In this document: positions 25,925 to 35,340 of the stretch, piece after piece
Layout: each line of letters begins with the position of its first letter
How positions within the stretch are numbered: the first letter of the stretch is position 1
Assembly (NCBI GenBank): GCA_963825645.1
Contig: CAWGTT010000002.1
Location: 248,001-312,000 of the forward strand
Reading direction: 5' to 3'
Source: JADJPO01 sp963825645
Lineage (GTDB): Bacteria > Actinomycetota > Actinomycetes > Actinomycetales > Kineosporiaceae
Length of the DNA stretch: 64,000 bases
The notes under the pieces: generated by a model
Databases searched by the model: none
Told to the model about the DNA's origin: nothing
The model's input: only the letters and a program-made list of their open reading frames with translations
Translations under genes and position numbers: made by a program

Positions 25925-26521
25925 GTGCCCCCGCAGACCTCACGCCCCGGCCCGGCAGCCCGTGGCCGGCCCCCCGCGCCGATCGCCCTGATCGGATTCA
26001 TGGGGAGCGGCAAGAGCCAGGTCGGCCGGCGCCTGGCCCGCCGACTTGACCTCTCTTTCGTCGACGCCGACCAAGAGATCGAGTCGATCACCGGCCGGAG
26101 CATCGCGGCGATCTTCGCCGAGGACGGCGAGGCGGCGTTCCGGGCCACCGAGCACGCCACGATCGAGAGCCTCCTCCATTCCCCCGAGCCCCGGGTGCTC
26201 GCTCTGGGCGGCGGCGCCGCCATGCATCAGGGCACCCGTCAGGATCTGAGGCAGCGCGCGGTCGTCGTCCACCTGAAGGTGTCGCTGGCCGAGGCGCTGC
26301 GACGGGTAGGCGGTGATCCGGCCCGGCCGGTGCTGGCCCGGCCTGACCTGGCCGAGATGCATGCCGCCCGCACGACTGTCTACGACGCGCTCGCCGACCT
26401 CGTCGTCGACGTCGACCGGGCTGGGCCGGACGACGTTGCGACAGCCGTCGCCGACGGACTCGCCGCCCTGAGGTCGCAGGTCACCTCAACGCCCGAGATC
26501 CGACTCGGCGACCACCCGTAG
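25925..26521 (+). CDS. Shikimate kinase-like protein
   Basis: 198 residues from GTG 25925; an internal start nearer residue 15 is possible. Walker A is GFMGSGKS (24-31). Asp pair VDADQEIE (D47, D49), the shikimate-contact arginine in AAFRATEHATIE (R73), the ALGGGAAM loop (95-97) and RPVLARPDLAEMHAAR of the lid region all fit shikimate kinases. It is not near other aro genes; neighbours are a GH36-like enzyme and a GMC oxidoreductase, so it may phosphorylate a shikimate-like or other cyclitol metabolite. The 3' end overlaps the convergent oxidoreductase gene by 36 bases. Confidence 0.8.
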   Translation: MPPQTSRPGPAARGRPPAPIALIGFMGSGKSQVGRRLARRLDLSFVDADQEIESITGRSIAAIFAEDGEAAFRATEHATIESLLHSPEPRVLALGGGAAMHQGTRQDLRQRAVVVHLKVSLAEALRRVGGDPARPVLARPDLAEMHAARTTVYDALADLVVDVDRAGPDDVATAVADGLAALRSQVTSTPEIRLGDHP

Positions 26522-27970
26522 CGCCTGGGCCGCGATGGTCAGCGCCGGGTTCATCGCGGCGGAGGAGGGGAAGAAGGACCCGTCGACCACCCAGAGGTTG
26601 TCGACCTCGTGCGCCCGGCACCACGGGTCGAGCACGCTACTCACCGGATCAGACCCGGCCACCGCTGTGCCGCACTGGTGGCTGTTCATCGAGATGTCGA
26701 ACCACTGGGTGAACACCAGGTCGTAGCCGCACGCCCGTAGCAATGAGCGGGCCCGCCGGTGCAGGCGCCGATGCACCGCGGTGTTGCGCGCCGCCCGGGT
26801 GGTGGTGATCGTGCCGTCGCCGGCGAGGGTGACCCGGTTGTCCGGGTGTGGCAGATCCTCGGACATCACCAGCCACTCGACGCTGCGACGAGCCAGGGAG
26901 TCGAGCAGCGGTAGGGGCACCCGGCGCGCCCAGGACTTCATCATCACCCCCTGCACCTTGCCGATCAGCTGCAGTGTGCCCAGCTCGTGGTACCAGTCGT
27001 TGACCGATAGCGTCTTGGTGAACGTGGCGTCGTTGCGCCGGTTGAGGTCGACTGCGGCGATGTGGGCGTTGTTATGCATCATGAAGTTGCGCCCGACCAG
27101 GCCGGACCCGTTCGCCAGGCCGGCGAGGTACCCGGGCCCTGTGGACGCGAGCAGCAACGCCGCCGAGTTCACTGCTCCCGCGGCGAGCACGTACCGTCCG
27201 CCGTGCACCTGCTGGACGCCGTCCGGGCCCTCGACCACGAGGTGGTCGACGTGACGGCCGCCTCCTGATGCCTCGATCCGACGCACCCGCGCCCCGGTGA
27301 CCAGCTCGACCGACCCCGAGCGCAGGGCCGGCTCCAACGCGCAGGTCTCGGCGTCACTCTTGGCGCGATACGGGCACGGGAACCCGTCACAGGTCCGGCA
27401 CCGGACACACGCCCCACGCGGGCGCAGGTCGATGCCCATGGCGTTGCTCGACGGGTGCACGCCCCGTGAGCGCAGCCGCTCGGCGAGGTCGGCGATGTAC
27501 GGATCGTGCGGCACTGCCGGGTAGGGGTATGGCACGCTGCGCCACGGCTCGCTCGGGTCCTCGCCGGTCGCGCCGTGCACCCGGTACAGCGACTCGGCCT
27601 CGACGTAGTACTGCTCGAGATCGGCGTAGCCGAAAGGCCAGGGCGGCGACGTGCCGTCGGGGTGCTCGGCGGCCTCGAAGTCCTTCTCCCGCAATCGAGG
27701 AAGGCTCGCCCCGTACACCTTGGTGTTGCCGCCGACCACGTAGTGCACGCCGGGAGCGAATCGTCGCCCCTGCCCGTCGAGCCAGGTCTCGGCCGGCCGG
27801 TAACGGCGGTTGAGGAACACCTCGCGAGGCGAGGCGTTGGCGGCCTCGACCGGCAGGTGCTCTCCCCGTTCGAGCACGAGCACCTTGGCCCCGCGGCGGG
27901 CCAGCGCCCACGCGCAGGTGGAACCACCCATGCCTGAGCCGATCACCACCACGTCGGGGTCGCCGTTCAC
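26486..27970 (-). CDS. GMC-family oxidoreductase (FAD)
   Basis: 494 residues from GTG 27970, which places the FAD-binding motif VVVIGSGMGGSTCAWALARR (GxGxxG at 11-16) at the very start; the frame is open upstream without domain sequence. Other blocks: VGGNTKVYGASLPRLREKDF, CRTCDGFPCPYRAKSDAE (extra cysteines as in GMC/choline-oxidase-like dehydrogenases), AGAVNSAALLLAS, and the C-terminal active-site region NSHQCGTA...LWVVDGSFFPSSAAMNPALTI. It oxidises an alcohol, sugar or cyclitol. The cysteine cluster resembles gluconate/sorbose-type dehydrogenases. Convergent with the kinase gene, divergent from the Gfo/Idh gene. Confidence 0.88.
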   Translation of the reverse strand: MNGDPDVVVIGSGMGGSTCAWALARRGAKVLVLERGEHLPVEAANASPREVFLNRRYRPAETWLDGQGRRFAPGVHYVVGGNTKVYGASLPRLREKDFEAAEHPDGTSPPWPFGYADLEQYYVEAESLYRVHGATGEDPSEPWRSVPYPYPAVPHDPYIADLAERLRSRGVHPSSNAMGIDLRPRGACVRCRTCDGFPCPYRAKSDAETCALEPALRSGSVELVTGARVRRIEASGGGRHVDHLVVEGPDGVQQVHGGRYVLAAGAVNSAALLLASTGPGYLAGLANGSGLVGRNFMMHNNAHIAAVDLNRRNDATFTKTLSVNDWYHELGTLQLIGKVQGVMMKSWARRVPLPLLDSLARRSVEWLVMSEDLPHPDNRVTLAGDGTITTTRAARNTAVHRRLHRRARSLLRACGYDLVFTQWFDISMNSHQCGTAVAGSDPVSSVLDPWCRAHEVDNLWVVDGSFFPSSAAMNPALTIAAQALRVVAESDLGR

Positions 27971-28067
27971 ACTGGGATGTAAGCACGCCTGGCATGCACT
28001 GCCCAGGGTGCGCCGGTCGGGGGATACTGCGGGCCCGGCGTCCTCGCAGCGTGGAAGACTCCCCGGC

Positions 28068-29135
28068 ATGGGTGAGCAGAGCGAGCAGAAGACCGGTCTG
28101 CGCTGGGCGCTGGTCGGCGCCAGCGACATCGCGGCGAGCAGGGTGCTGCCTGCTGTCCGGGCCACCGGTGGTGAAGCGGTCGTCGTCCGGTCCGGCGATC
28201 CGGGCCATGCCGCGGCGTACGCAGCGATGCACGGGATCGCGCGGGCCACGACCGAGATCGAGGCCGCGGTCGGTGCGGACGACGTGGACGCCGTCTACGT
28301 CTCCTCGGTCAACGCCCGCCATCGCGATCACGTCCTGGCGGCCGCCCGGGCCGGCAAGCACGTGCTCGCCGAGAAGCCCCTCGCGCTGAATCTGGACGAC
28401 GCGCGGGCCATGGTGCAGGCGTGCCGCGAGGCCGGTGTGGTGATGGCCACCAACCATCACCTGCCCGCCTCCCCGGTTCACCGGGTCCTGCGCCGCGCAG
28501 TCGCCGACGGCGCGGTCGGCGCAGTTCGGGCCATCCGGTTCGCGCACGCCGTCCAGCTGCCGCCGCACCTGGTGGGCTGGCGGGTGCACGACCTCGAGGG
28601 CGGCGGCGTCGTCCTGGACGTGACCGTGCACGATGCGGCGGCAGTCGCGGCGATCCTCGGGCGGCGGGCACGGTCGGTGACCGCGCTCGGGCTGAGTCAG
28701 GACAACCGGTCCGGGGACGACGCCTCCGCGACCGTGGTGCCGCCGGACGCCGTCATGACCACGTCGCTGTGGCCTGGCGCCGACGAGGGTCCTGAGGTAC
28801 TGGTCCAGACCCACGACGCGTACAACAACCCGCACCTGCCGACCGGGGTGCACATCCTCGGCACCGACGGCGCTCTGGTCGGTGACGACTGTAACGGCGG
28901 CGACCCGGTGGGCTCGGTCAGCTTGTGGCGTGGCCACCGCAGCGAGCCGCTCGAGGTGCCCGATCGGACCAGCCTGTACGAGACGACGGTGGCCGCGTTC
29001 ACCGCGGCCGTCCGCGGGCAGGGCGAGGTGCTGGTCACCGGTGAGGACGGCGTGGCGTCGCTGGCCTTCGCGCTCGCAGTGACCGAAAGCCTGCACACCG
29101 GGTGCCGGGTCGATGTGGCGGACAGCGGGCTGTGA
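28068..29135 (+). CDS. Gfo/Idh/MocA family oxidoreductase
   Basis: 355 residues, ATG 28068. Rossmann start WALVGASDIAASRVLPAVRA and the diagnostic EKP motif (GKHVLAEKPLAL, 102-104), followed by the C-terminal beta domain with GWRVHDLEGGGVVLDVTVHD, where HD provides the catalytic histidine. An NAD(P)-dependent dehydrogenase of a sugar, inositol or similar polyol. It is divergently transcribed from the GMC oxidoreductase with about 97 bases between them (a likely shared promoter region) and overlaps the dienelactone hydrolase start (GTGA). Confidence 0.88.
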   Translation: MGEQSEQKTGLRWALVGASDIAASRVLPAVRATGGEAVVVRSGDPGHAAAYAAMHGIARATTEIEAAVGADDVDAVYVSSVNARHRDHVLAAARAGKHVLAEKPLALNLDDARAMVQACREAGVVMATNHHLPASPVHRVLRRAVADGAVGAVRAIRFAHAVQLPPHLVGWRVHDLEGGGVVLDVTVHDAAAVAAILGRRARSVTALGLSQDNRSGDDASATVVPPDAVMTTSLWPGADEGPEVLVQTHDAYNNPHLPTGVHILGTDGALVGDDCNGGDPVGSVSLWRGHRSEPLEVPDRTSLYETTVAAFTAAVRGQGEVLVTGEDGVASLAFALAVTESLHTGCRVDVADSGL

Positions 29136-29902
29136 GCGCCGCGGACTCCGCAGGGAGCGCCGACCGTCTGGCCGGCATCGTCGACCTGACGACGGTCGAG
29201 GTCGAGGGGCGATCGCAGGCCCTGAACGGGTACCTGGCCACCCCGGGCGCGAGCCGGCACGGTTCGGGACCCTGGCCCGGGGTGGTGGTGATGTTCGAGG
29301 CGTTCGGGCTCGACGAGCAGATGCGCGCCCACGCCGACCGCCTCGCCGACCTGGGCTACCTGACCCTGGTGCCGGACCTGTACAGCGACGGGGGTCTGCG
29401 CCGATGCGTGGTGTCGACGTTCCGTGCGGTCGTCACCGGCGAGGGTCGCTCGGTCGCCGACATGGAGGCGGCCCGGCAATGGTTGGCCACCAACCCCCGC
29501 TGCACCGGCCGGGTCGGGGTGATCGGGTTCTGCCTGGGTGGCGGGTTCGCCCTGCTCGGCGCCTCACGCGGCTTCGACGCGAGCTCGGTGAACTACGGCC
29601 AGCCTCCGAAGGACATGGACGCCGTCGTGGCGAACGCCTGTCCGATCGTCGCCAGCTACGGGGGCCGGGACAGGCAGCTGCGGGGAGTGGCCCAGCGGTT
29701 GGATGCGGCCCTGACCCGGGCCGGCGTGGTGCACGACGTACTCGAGTACCCGAGCGCGGGGCATTCGTTCCTCAACTCGGCGCCGAACGGTCCGGCGGCG
29801 CTGCGGCCGCTGCTGCGCCTGGCCCACGCCGGACCACATCCGCAGGCCGCCGAGCACGCCTGGGGCCGGATCGCGGACTTCTTCGATACCCACCTGCGGT
29901 AG
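29132..29902 (+). CDS. Dienelactone hydrolase family protein
   Basis: 256 residues from GTG 29132 overlapping the preceding stop. Alpha/beta hydrolase fold with a cysteine nucleophile in IGFCLGGGFA (C134), the usual DLH pattern. GGRDRQLRG supplies the Asp and YPSAGHSFLN the His. The opening VVVMFEAFGLDEQMRAHADR is also family-typical. Hydrolyses a lactone or ester of unknown identity. Coupled to the Gfo/Idh/MocA gene, suggesting oxidation to a lactone followed by ring opening (inference). Confidence 0.88.
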   Translation: MSAADSAGSADRLAGIVDLTTVEVEGRSQALNGYLATPGASRHGSGPWPGVVVMFEAFGLDEQMRAHADRLADLGYLTLVPDLYSDGGLRRCVVSTFRAVVTGEGRSVADMEAARQWLATNPRCTGRVGVIGFCLGGGFALLGASRGFDASSVNYGQPPKDMDAVVANACPIVASYGGRDRQLRGVAQRLDAALTRAGVVHDVLEYPSAGHSFLNSAPNGPAALRPLLRLAHAGPHPQAAEHAWGRIADFFDTHLR

Positions 29903-29940
29903 CGTCGGGGCGTCCTGGAGCCGTCGGGGATAGCGAGTAG

Positions 29941-32565
29941 ATGACCGTACACAGCACCGACACCGAGGCCGCGCATCGGTCCTGTGTCCGACGATCCGTG
30001 CCGCCGCTGTCGATGACGGACGCCGACGCCGGGGTGCTGGCGCGCCTGCGGAAGGTCGTGACCGCCCAGCCCGAGGCCGTCGCGGTCGCCGACGGTAGCC
30101 GCCGGCTCACGTTCGCCCAGCTGACCACCGAAGCCGCCGCCGTCCGCCGGGCGGTGCTGGACGCCGTCCGGGACGCCGGGACCGGCCCCGGGGAGCCGGT
30201 CGCCCTGCTCTACCCGCACGAGACCGGCGCGGTACCGGCCCTGTTCGGTGTGCTGGCCAGCGGCCACCCGGTCGTGGTGCTCGACCCGCGGACACCGCCG
30301 AGCCGGCTCGCGATGTTCGTCGAGCGGTCCGGCGCCGAGGCCATCGTGATCCACTCGGACACCGCTCGGGCCGGTGCCGAGGTCGCCGCCGCGGACGGCA
30401 TCGACGTCGCCCTGGTTCTCCCCGACGTGGACTGCGGCGCGGCGGCCGAGGAACTGTGGAGCGCTGACATCGACCCGGCCGCCCCCGCTACGCTCGCGTT
30501 CACCTCCGGCTCGACCGGGCGCCCCAAGGTGGTCATCAACGATCACCGGATGCTGGTGCGGGACGCATGGACCAACTCGATCGACACCGGCTGCTACGGC
30601 GCGGACGACGTGGTCGCACATACCCTGCCGCTCGCGTTCCACGCCGGGCTGATGGTCACCGTTGCGGGCGTCCTGGTCGGCGCCCGGATGGAGCTCTACG
30701 ACGTGCGGGGGTCCGGGATCGCCGGCCTGCCGGCCTGGTTGCACCGCGTCGAGGCCACGGTGATGCACGCCAGCCCGGCGATCCTGCGCGCGTTCGTCGC
30801 CACGTCGCCCGACCCGGCCCTGTTGGCTGGGCTGCGCTCGCTGACCGTCGCCGGTGAGGCGGCGCACGGCCGTGACGTCGAGGCGGCCCGGGCGTTGCTG
30901 CCGGCCACCTGCGTGGTACGCAACCGGTACGGCTCGTCCGAGACCGGGCTGATCGCCGAGTACCCCGTTCCCGCCGAGCATCCCGAGCTGTCCGGCCCGC
31001 TGCCGGTCGGCCGTGCGGTGGGCGACACCGTGCTCCAGGTGGTGGACGAGGACGGCGCCCCCCGACCGGACGGCGAGCCGGGCGTGCTGACCGTGACCAC
31101 GTCCTACCTGGCCAGCGGCTACTGGCGCGACCCGGAGAGCACGGCAAGAGTGTTCTCGGACAACGAGACCGGCACACGGACCTTCCGCACCAGTGACGTC
31201 GGCGTCATCGAGGGCTCCCCGAACGGCCGGGTGCTGCGGCTGCTCGGACGCCGCGACCACAGCGTGAAGATCCGCGGCTACCTGGTCGAGCCGGGCGAGG
31301 TCGACGCCGAGCTGTTCGCCCTGCCCGATGTCATCGAGGCGGTCACGGTCAGCGCCCAGCGGCCGGGCACTGAGCAGCAGCGACTCATCTCCTACCTGGT
31401 CTCTTCCGCCGAGCAACCGAGTGCCGCCGCCGTCCGGGCGGCACTGCGCTCCCGGTTGCCCGGGCACATGGTGCCCGAGGTGGTGATGTTCACCAAGGCG
31501 CTGCCACGCACCGACCGCGGCAAGCTCGACCGGTCGGCGTTGCCCGAACCCCCGGCGATCGGCGGCCCGGAGACCTACGGTCCGGTGAGCGACTGGGAGC
31601 AGGCCGTCGCCGACGTCTGGGCCCGCGCCTTGGAGCTGGAGTCTGTCGGTCCGGACGACGACTTCTTCGAGCTCGGCGGCGACTCCCTGGCGGCCGAGAC
31701 GCTGCTCGCCGCAACGATCGCCGACCTGGGGGTACCCGCCGACCGGGTGACGGCGACGGTACTGGTCGAGGCACCGACGGTGCGCCAGTTCGCCGCCCGG
31801 GTGCGCCGCTCCCCCGATCCGCTGGGCGCGATCCTGGTGCCGCTCACCCCAGTGCCACCGGACACCGCGGACGGCAACGCCTCCCGGCGACCGCCCGTGT
31901 TCTTCGTGGCCGGCGGGGGCGGGCTGGGCGTGGCCTTCGTCGCTCTGGCCCGTCGGCTCGGCGTCGACCAACCCTCGTATGCCCTGCAGACGCATGCCAT
32001 GGAACGTCGCGGCCTGCCGGACTGGACGGTGGGCCGGGCGGCCCGACGCAACATCGCGGCCCTGCGGACCGTGCAGCCACGCGGTCCGTATCTGTTGGCC
32101 GGGCACTCGTTCGGCGGACTGGTCGCCCTGGAGATGGCCCACCGGCTGCTCGCCGCGGGTGAGCAGGTCGACCTGCTGGCGCTGATCGACTCCTTCCCGC
32201 CGGACCCCGCCCAGCACCCCGCCCCCGAGCAGCGTTCGCCGGCGCAGCGGGTCCGGGCCGCTCTCGGGCTCGTCGCCACCGGCTGGGCGACCACCCCGGG
32301 CACCGGGAACTACTGGCGTTTCTACGACATGGCCTCGTTCGTCGGTCGCCACTACCGGAGCGCGCCGTACCCGGGCCGGGCCGTCGTGATCGTCGCCGAC
32401 TCCCCCGAGAAGGCACAGCGCTCGGCCTGGGCAGGGCATCTCAGCGGCGAGTGGCAGCTCATCGACGTGGGCGGGGACCACCTCTCGATGCTGCGTGAGC
32501 CGTACGTCGCCGACGTCGCGGCAGCGCTCCGGAGGGCGCTCGGGTCCGCCTCAGCCCCGCAGTAG
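29941..32565 (+). CDS. NRPS-like A-T-TE synthetase (adenylation, carrier, thioesterase)
   Basis: 874 residues, ATG 29941. The adenylation domain (about 30-530) has FTSGSTGRPKVVINDHRM near 187, NRYGSSETGL, the YLASGYWRDPESTARVF region, GRRDHSVKIRGYLVEPGEVD, and PRTDRGKLDRSAL with the catalytic lysine. A carrier domain follows (DDDFFELGGDSLAAE, Ser near 580), then a type I thioesterase (PYLLAGHSFGGLVALEM near 720; GGDHLSML histidine). There is no condensation domain. The A4 region reads AFHAG instead of FDxS, so the usual Asp that holds an amino group is not evident and the substrate may be an aryl or keto acid. Such A-T-TE enzymes can dimerise or release acids without peptide-bond formation. 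Confidence 0.88.
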   Translation: MTVHSTDTEAAHRSCVRRSVPPLSMTDADAGVLARLRKVVTAQPEAVAVADGSRRLTFAQLTTEAAAVRRAVLDAVRDAGTGPGEPVALLYPHETGAVPALFGVLASGHPVVVLDPRTPPSRLAMFVERSGAEAIVIHSDTARAGAEVAAADGIDVALVLPDVDCGAAAEELWSADIDPAAPATLAFTSGSTGRPKVVINDHRMLVRDAWTNSIDTGCYGADDVVAHTLPLAFHAGLMVTVAGVLVGARMELYDVRGSGIAGLPAWLHRVEATVMHASPAILRAFVATSPDPALLAGLRSLTVAGEAAHGRDVEAARALLPATCVVRNRYGSSETGLIAEYPVPAEHPELSGPLPVGRAVGDTVLQVVDEDGAPRPDGEPGVLTVTTSYLASGYWRDPESTARVFSDNETGTRTFRTSDVGVIEGSPNGRVLRLLGRRDHSVKIRGYLVEPGEVDAELFALPDVIEAVTVSAQRPGTEQQRLISYLVSSAEQPSAAAVRAALRSRLPGHMVPEVVMFTKALPRTDRGKLDRSALPEPPAIGGPETYGPVSDWEQAVADVWARALELESVGPDDDFFELGGDSLAAETLLAATIADLGVPADRVTATVLVEAPTVRQFAARVRRSPDPLGAILVPLTPVPPDTADGNASRRPPVFFVAGGGGLGVAFVALARRLGVDQPSYALQTHAMERRGLPDWTVGRAARRNIAALRTVQPRGPYLLAGHSFGGLVALEMAHRLLAAGEQVDLLALIDSFPPDPAQHPAPEQRSPAQRVRAALGLVATGWATTPGTGNYWRFYDMASFVGRHYRSAPYPGRAVVIVADSPEKAQRSAWAGHLSGEWQLIDVGGDHLSMLREPYVADVAAALRRALGSASAPQ

Positions 32566-32570
32566 CCCGC

Positions 32571-35327
32571 TCAGGGGGCTTCGATCCGCGCGGCCAGTAG
32601 CTCGGCCAGGTGCCGCGCGGGGCGTTCGACGAGCTGGTCGACCTGGGTGCGGCAGGAGAACCCGTCGGCCAGGACGTCGGCGTCCGGCTCACGCTCGAGT
32701 GCCGGGAGCAACGCGGTGCCGGCTACCGCCACCGAGACGTCATAGTGGCCCTGCACGACACCGAAGTTCCCCGCCAGTCCGCAGCACCCGCCGAGCCGCT
32801 CGACCTGGGCACCGAGAGCGCGCAGCAGGTCGGCATCACGCTGCCAGCCCATCACCGCATGCTGGTGGCAGTGCGGCTGGGCGATCGCCGACACCCCGTC
32901 GAGGCGGGGCAGCAGCCCGGGGTCCACCTCGGCGAGCAGCTCAGCCAGGGTACGCACCGGCACCGTCCGGCCGATCAGCTCGGCCGCCTCGTCGCGGAAC
33001 ACCGCCGTGCACGACGGCTCCAAGCCGACCACCGGGATCCCTTGCGCCACAGCGACTTCGAGCGCGCGAGCGCTGCGATCCAGCAGCCGGTGGGCTACGC
33101 CCAGCTGCCCGGTGGAGATCCAGGTCAGACCGCAGCACTGCGGCCTTGCGGGAATCTGCACGCTGAACCCGGCGGCCTCCAGGACCCTGACCGCGGCGAT
33201 GCCCACCTGCGGGGAGAAATGGTCGGTGAAGGTGTCGACCCACAGCAGCACGCACCGCCCGCCGCCGCTGTGAGCCGGCTCATGGCGTGCGAACCAGTCC
33301 CGGAAGGTCATGGTCGCGAACTGCGGCAGCGGGCGACGGCCGTCGATGCCTCCGGTGCGCTTGGCCACCGAGGCCACGGCCGGGACGGCGAGCAGCCGGT
33401 TCACCATGCGGGCCGCCGCGGGGCTCGAGGTCGCCAGGCGCGACCACAGGGGCAACCAGCCGAGCGCGTAGTGGTCGCGCGGCCGCAGCCGACCGCGGTA
33501 GGCCTGATGCAGGACCTGCGACTTGTAGGCGGCCATGTCGATGCCGGTCGGGCAGTCCGACGCACACCCCTTGCAGGACAGGCACAGGTCGAGGGCCGCG
33601 TGCACCTCAGGCGCGCGCCACCCGCCGGTCACCAGGGAGCCGTTGACCATCTCCTGCAGCACCCTGGCCCGTCCGCGGGTGGAGTCCTTCTCGTCGCGGG
33701 TCGCCAGGTATGACGGGCACATCACACCACCGGCCTCCGTGGTGTCGGCACGGCACTTACCCACACCGGTGCACTGGTGCACCGCCGCGGCGATGCTGGC
33801 CGCCGAATGCCGCTGGGCCAGACGCAGATCCGCGTCCACCGCAGCGGGCCGGACGACGACGCCGGGGTTCAGCACGCCGTCCGGGTCGAAGAGGTCCTTC
33901 ACCCGGGCGAACAGCTCCAGCGCGTCCGGGGTGTACATCAGCGGCAGCAGCTCGCCGCGGGCCCGGCCGTCCCCGTGCTCGCCGGACATCGAGCCGCCGT
34001 GCGCAGCGACCAGCCTGGCGGCGTCGGTGAGGAAGGAACGGAACAGGGTCCTGCCGCCGTCGGCCTCCAGGGGCAGGTCGATCCGAATGTGGACGCAGCC
34101 GTCGCCGAAGTGGCCGTACGGGACTCCGGTCAGGTCGTAGGAGGCGAGCAGCTCCTCGAAGGCCCGCAGGTAGCCACCGAGCCGCTGTGGCGGGACCGCG
34201 GCGTCCTCCCACCCGGCGTGGGCCGGCCGTCCCCGCGGACTGCGTGCCGACAGTCCGGCACCGTCCTCACGGATCCGCCACAGCGCCGCCGCCTCGGCCG
34301 GCGACGTCACCAGCCGTGCCCCGAGCGCCCCGGCCGCAGCGACCACCTGGCCCGCCCGCTCGCCCAGCTCGGCCACGCTGTCCCCGCCGAGCTCGACCAT
34401 CATCCAGCCGGTTCCGGCCGGCAGCTCGGGCACCTGGGCACCGGCTCCGCGATGTGCCCGAACGGCCTGCACGATCCGAGAGTCCAGACCCTCGGCCGCG
34501 ATCGGGTCGAAACCCAGCACAGCCGGAACGGCGTCCGCCGCTGCGGCCATGTCGGAGTAGCCGAGCACGACGAGCACCGTGCACGCCGGGGCCGTGACCA
34601 GCCGGACCGTCGCCTCGGTGACCACGACCAGGCTGCCCTCGGTACCGGCGAGGAAGGCGGCCAGATCGCCGCCCCGTTCCGGCAGAAGGTGTTCCAGCGA
34701 GTAGCCGGAGACCTGGCGGCCGAACCGGCCGAACTCGGTCCGGATCGTGGCCAGGCCGCCGCCGACCAGCTCGGGCAGGCCGGGGACGGCGGACGCGCCG
34801 CCGTCCAAGGCGAGCAGGCGCCGTCCGGTGCCGGTCAGCACGTCCAGGGCGACCACGTTGTCCGCCGTCCGCCCGTAGCCCAGCGCACGTGAGCCGCAGG
34901 CGTTGTTGCCGATCATGCCGCCGAGGGTGGCTCGATTGTGGGTCGAGGGATCGGGACCGAACCGCAGCCCGTGGGGTGCGGCGGCTGCCTGCAGCGTGGC
35001 CAGGACGGTGCCCGGCTGCACTCGCGCCGTCCGCTGTTCGGGGTCGATGCCGAGGACCCGGCCCAGGTGCCTGCTGGTGTCCACGACCAGGCCCGGCCCA
35101 ACGGCGTTGCCGGCGATCGACGTGCCGGCGCCCCGCAGGGTCAGCGGGACACCGAGCCGGCGGCACACCTCCAATGTGGCGGCCAGCTCGTCGACGTGAC
35201 GCGGGAACGCGACGGCCCGGGGCACCACCCGGTAGAGCGAGGCATCACTGGAGTACTGCGCCCGGCGCCCCGTCCCGTCGTCCGCCTCGACACCGGTCCG
35301 GCTCAGCTCGGCGAGCAGGTCGTTCAC
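32571..35327 (-). CDS. D-2-hydroxyacid dehydrogenase: FAD-linked oxidase fused to Fe-S subunit (Dld/GlcD-GlcF type)
   Basis: 918 residues. The FAD_binding_4 domain has TLRGAGTSIAGNAVG and THNRATLGGMIGNNACGSRA. The FAD-oxidase C-terminal domain has YGHFGDGCVHIRIDLP and GSMSGEHGDGRARG (metal/substrate site). Two ferredoxin-like clusters follow (CTGVGKCRA...GVMCPSY and LCLSCKGCASDCPTG) and then two CCG domains (RPQCCGLTW and LGGCCGLAGNFG). This fused layout matches D-lactate or D-2-hydroxyglutarate dehydrogenases that feed electrons to a quinone or flavoprotein. It converges on the A-T-TE gene with five bases between stops. Confidence 0.92.
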   Translation of the reverse strand: MNDLLAELSRTGVEADDGTGRRAQYSSDASLYRVVPRAVAFPRHVDELAATLEVCRRLGVPLTLRGAGTSIAGNAVGPGLVVDTSRHLGRVLGIDPEQRTARVQPGTVLATLQAAAAPHGLRFGPDPSTHNRATLGGMIGNNACGSRALGYGRTADNVVALDVLTGTGRRLLALDGGASAVPGLPELVGGGLATIRTEFGRFGRQVSGYSLEHLLPERGGDLAAFLAGTEGSLVVVTEATVRLVTAPACTVLVVLGYSDMAAAADAVPAVLGFDPIAAEGLDSRIVQAVRAHRGAGAQVPELPAGTGWMMVELGGDSVAELGERAGQVVAAAGALGARLVTSPAEAAALWRIREDGAGLSARSPRGRPAHAGWEDAAVPPQRLGGYLRAFEELLASYDLTGVPYGHFGDGCVHIRIDLPLEADGGRTLFRSFLTDAARLVAAHGGSMSGEHGDGRARGELLPLMYTPDALELFARVKDLFDPDGVLNPGVVVRPAAVDADLRLAQRHSAASIAAAVHQCTGVGKCRADTTEAGGVMCPSYLATRDEKDSTRGRARVLQEMVNGSLVTGGWRAPEVHAALDLCLSCKGCASDCPTGIDMAAYKSQVLHQAYRGRLRPRDHYALGWLPLWSRLATSSPAAARMVNRLLAVPAVASVAKRTGGIDGRRPLPQFATMTFRDWFARHEPAHSGGGRCVLLWVDTFTDHFSPQVGIAAVRVLEAAGFSVQIPARPQCCGLTWISTGQLGVAHRLLDRSARALEVAVAQGIPVVGLEPSCTAVFRDEAAELIGRTVPVRTLAELLAEVDPGLLPRLDGVSAIAQPHCHQHAVMGWQRDADLLRALGAQVERLGGCCGLAGNFGVVQGHYDVSVAVAGTALLPALEREPDADVLADGFSCRTQVDQLVERPARHLAELLAARIEAP

Positions 35328-35340
35328 GTCGCGCCCGACC

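Noticed and set aside
29656..32481. 941-residue open frame on the minus strand
   Set aside because: It is the antisense shadow of the A-T-TE synthetase; the plus strand has all NRPS motifs, and the minus translation is a Gly/Arg/His/Asp-rich composition without domains.
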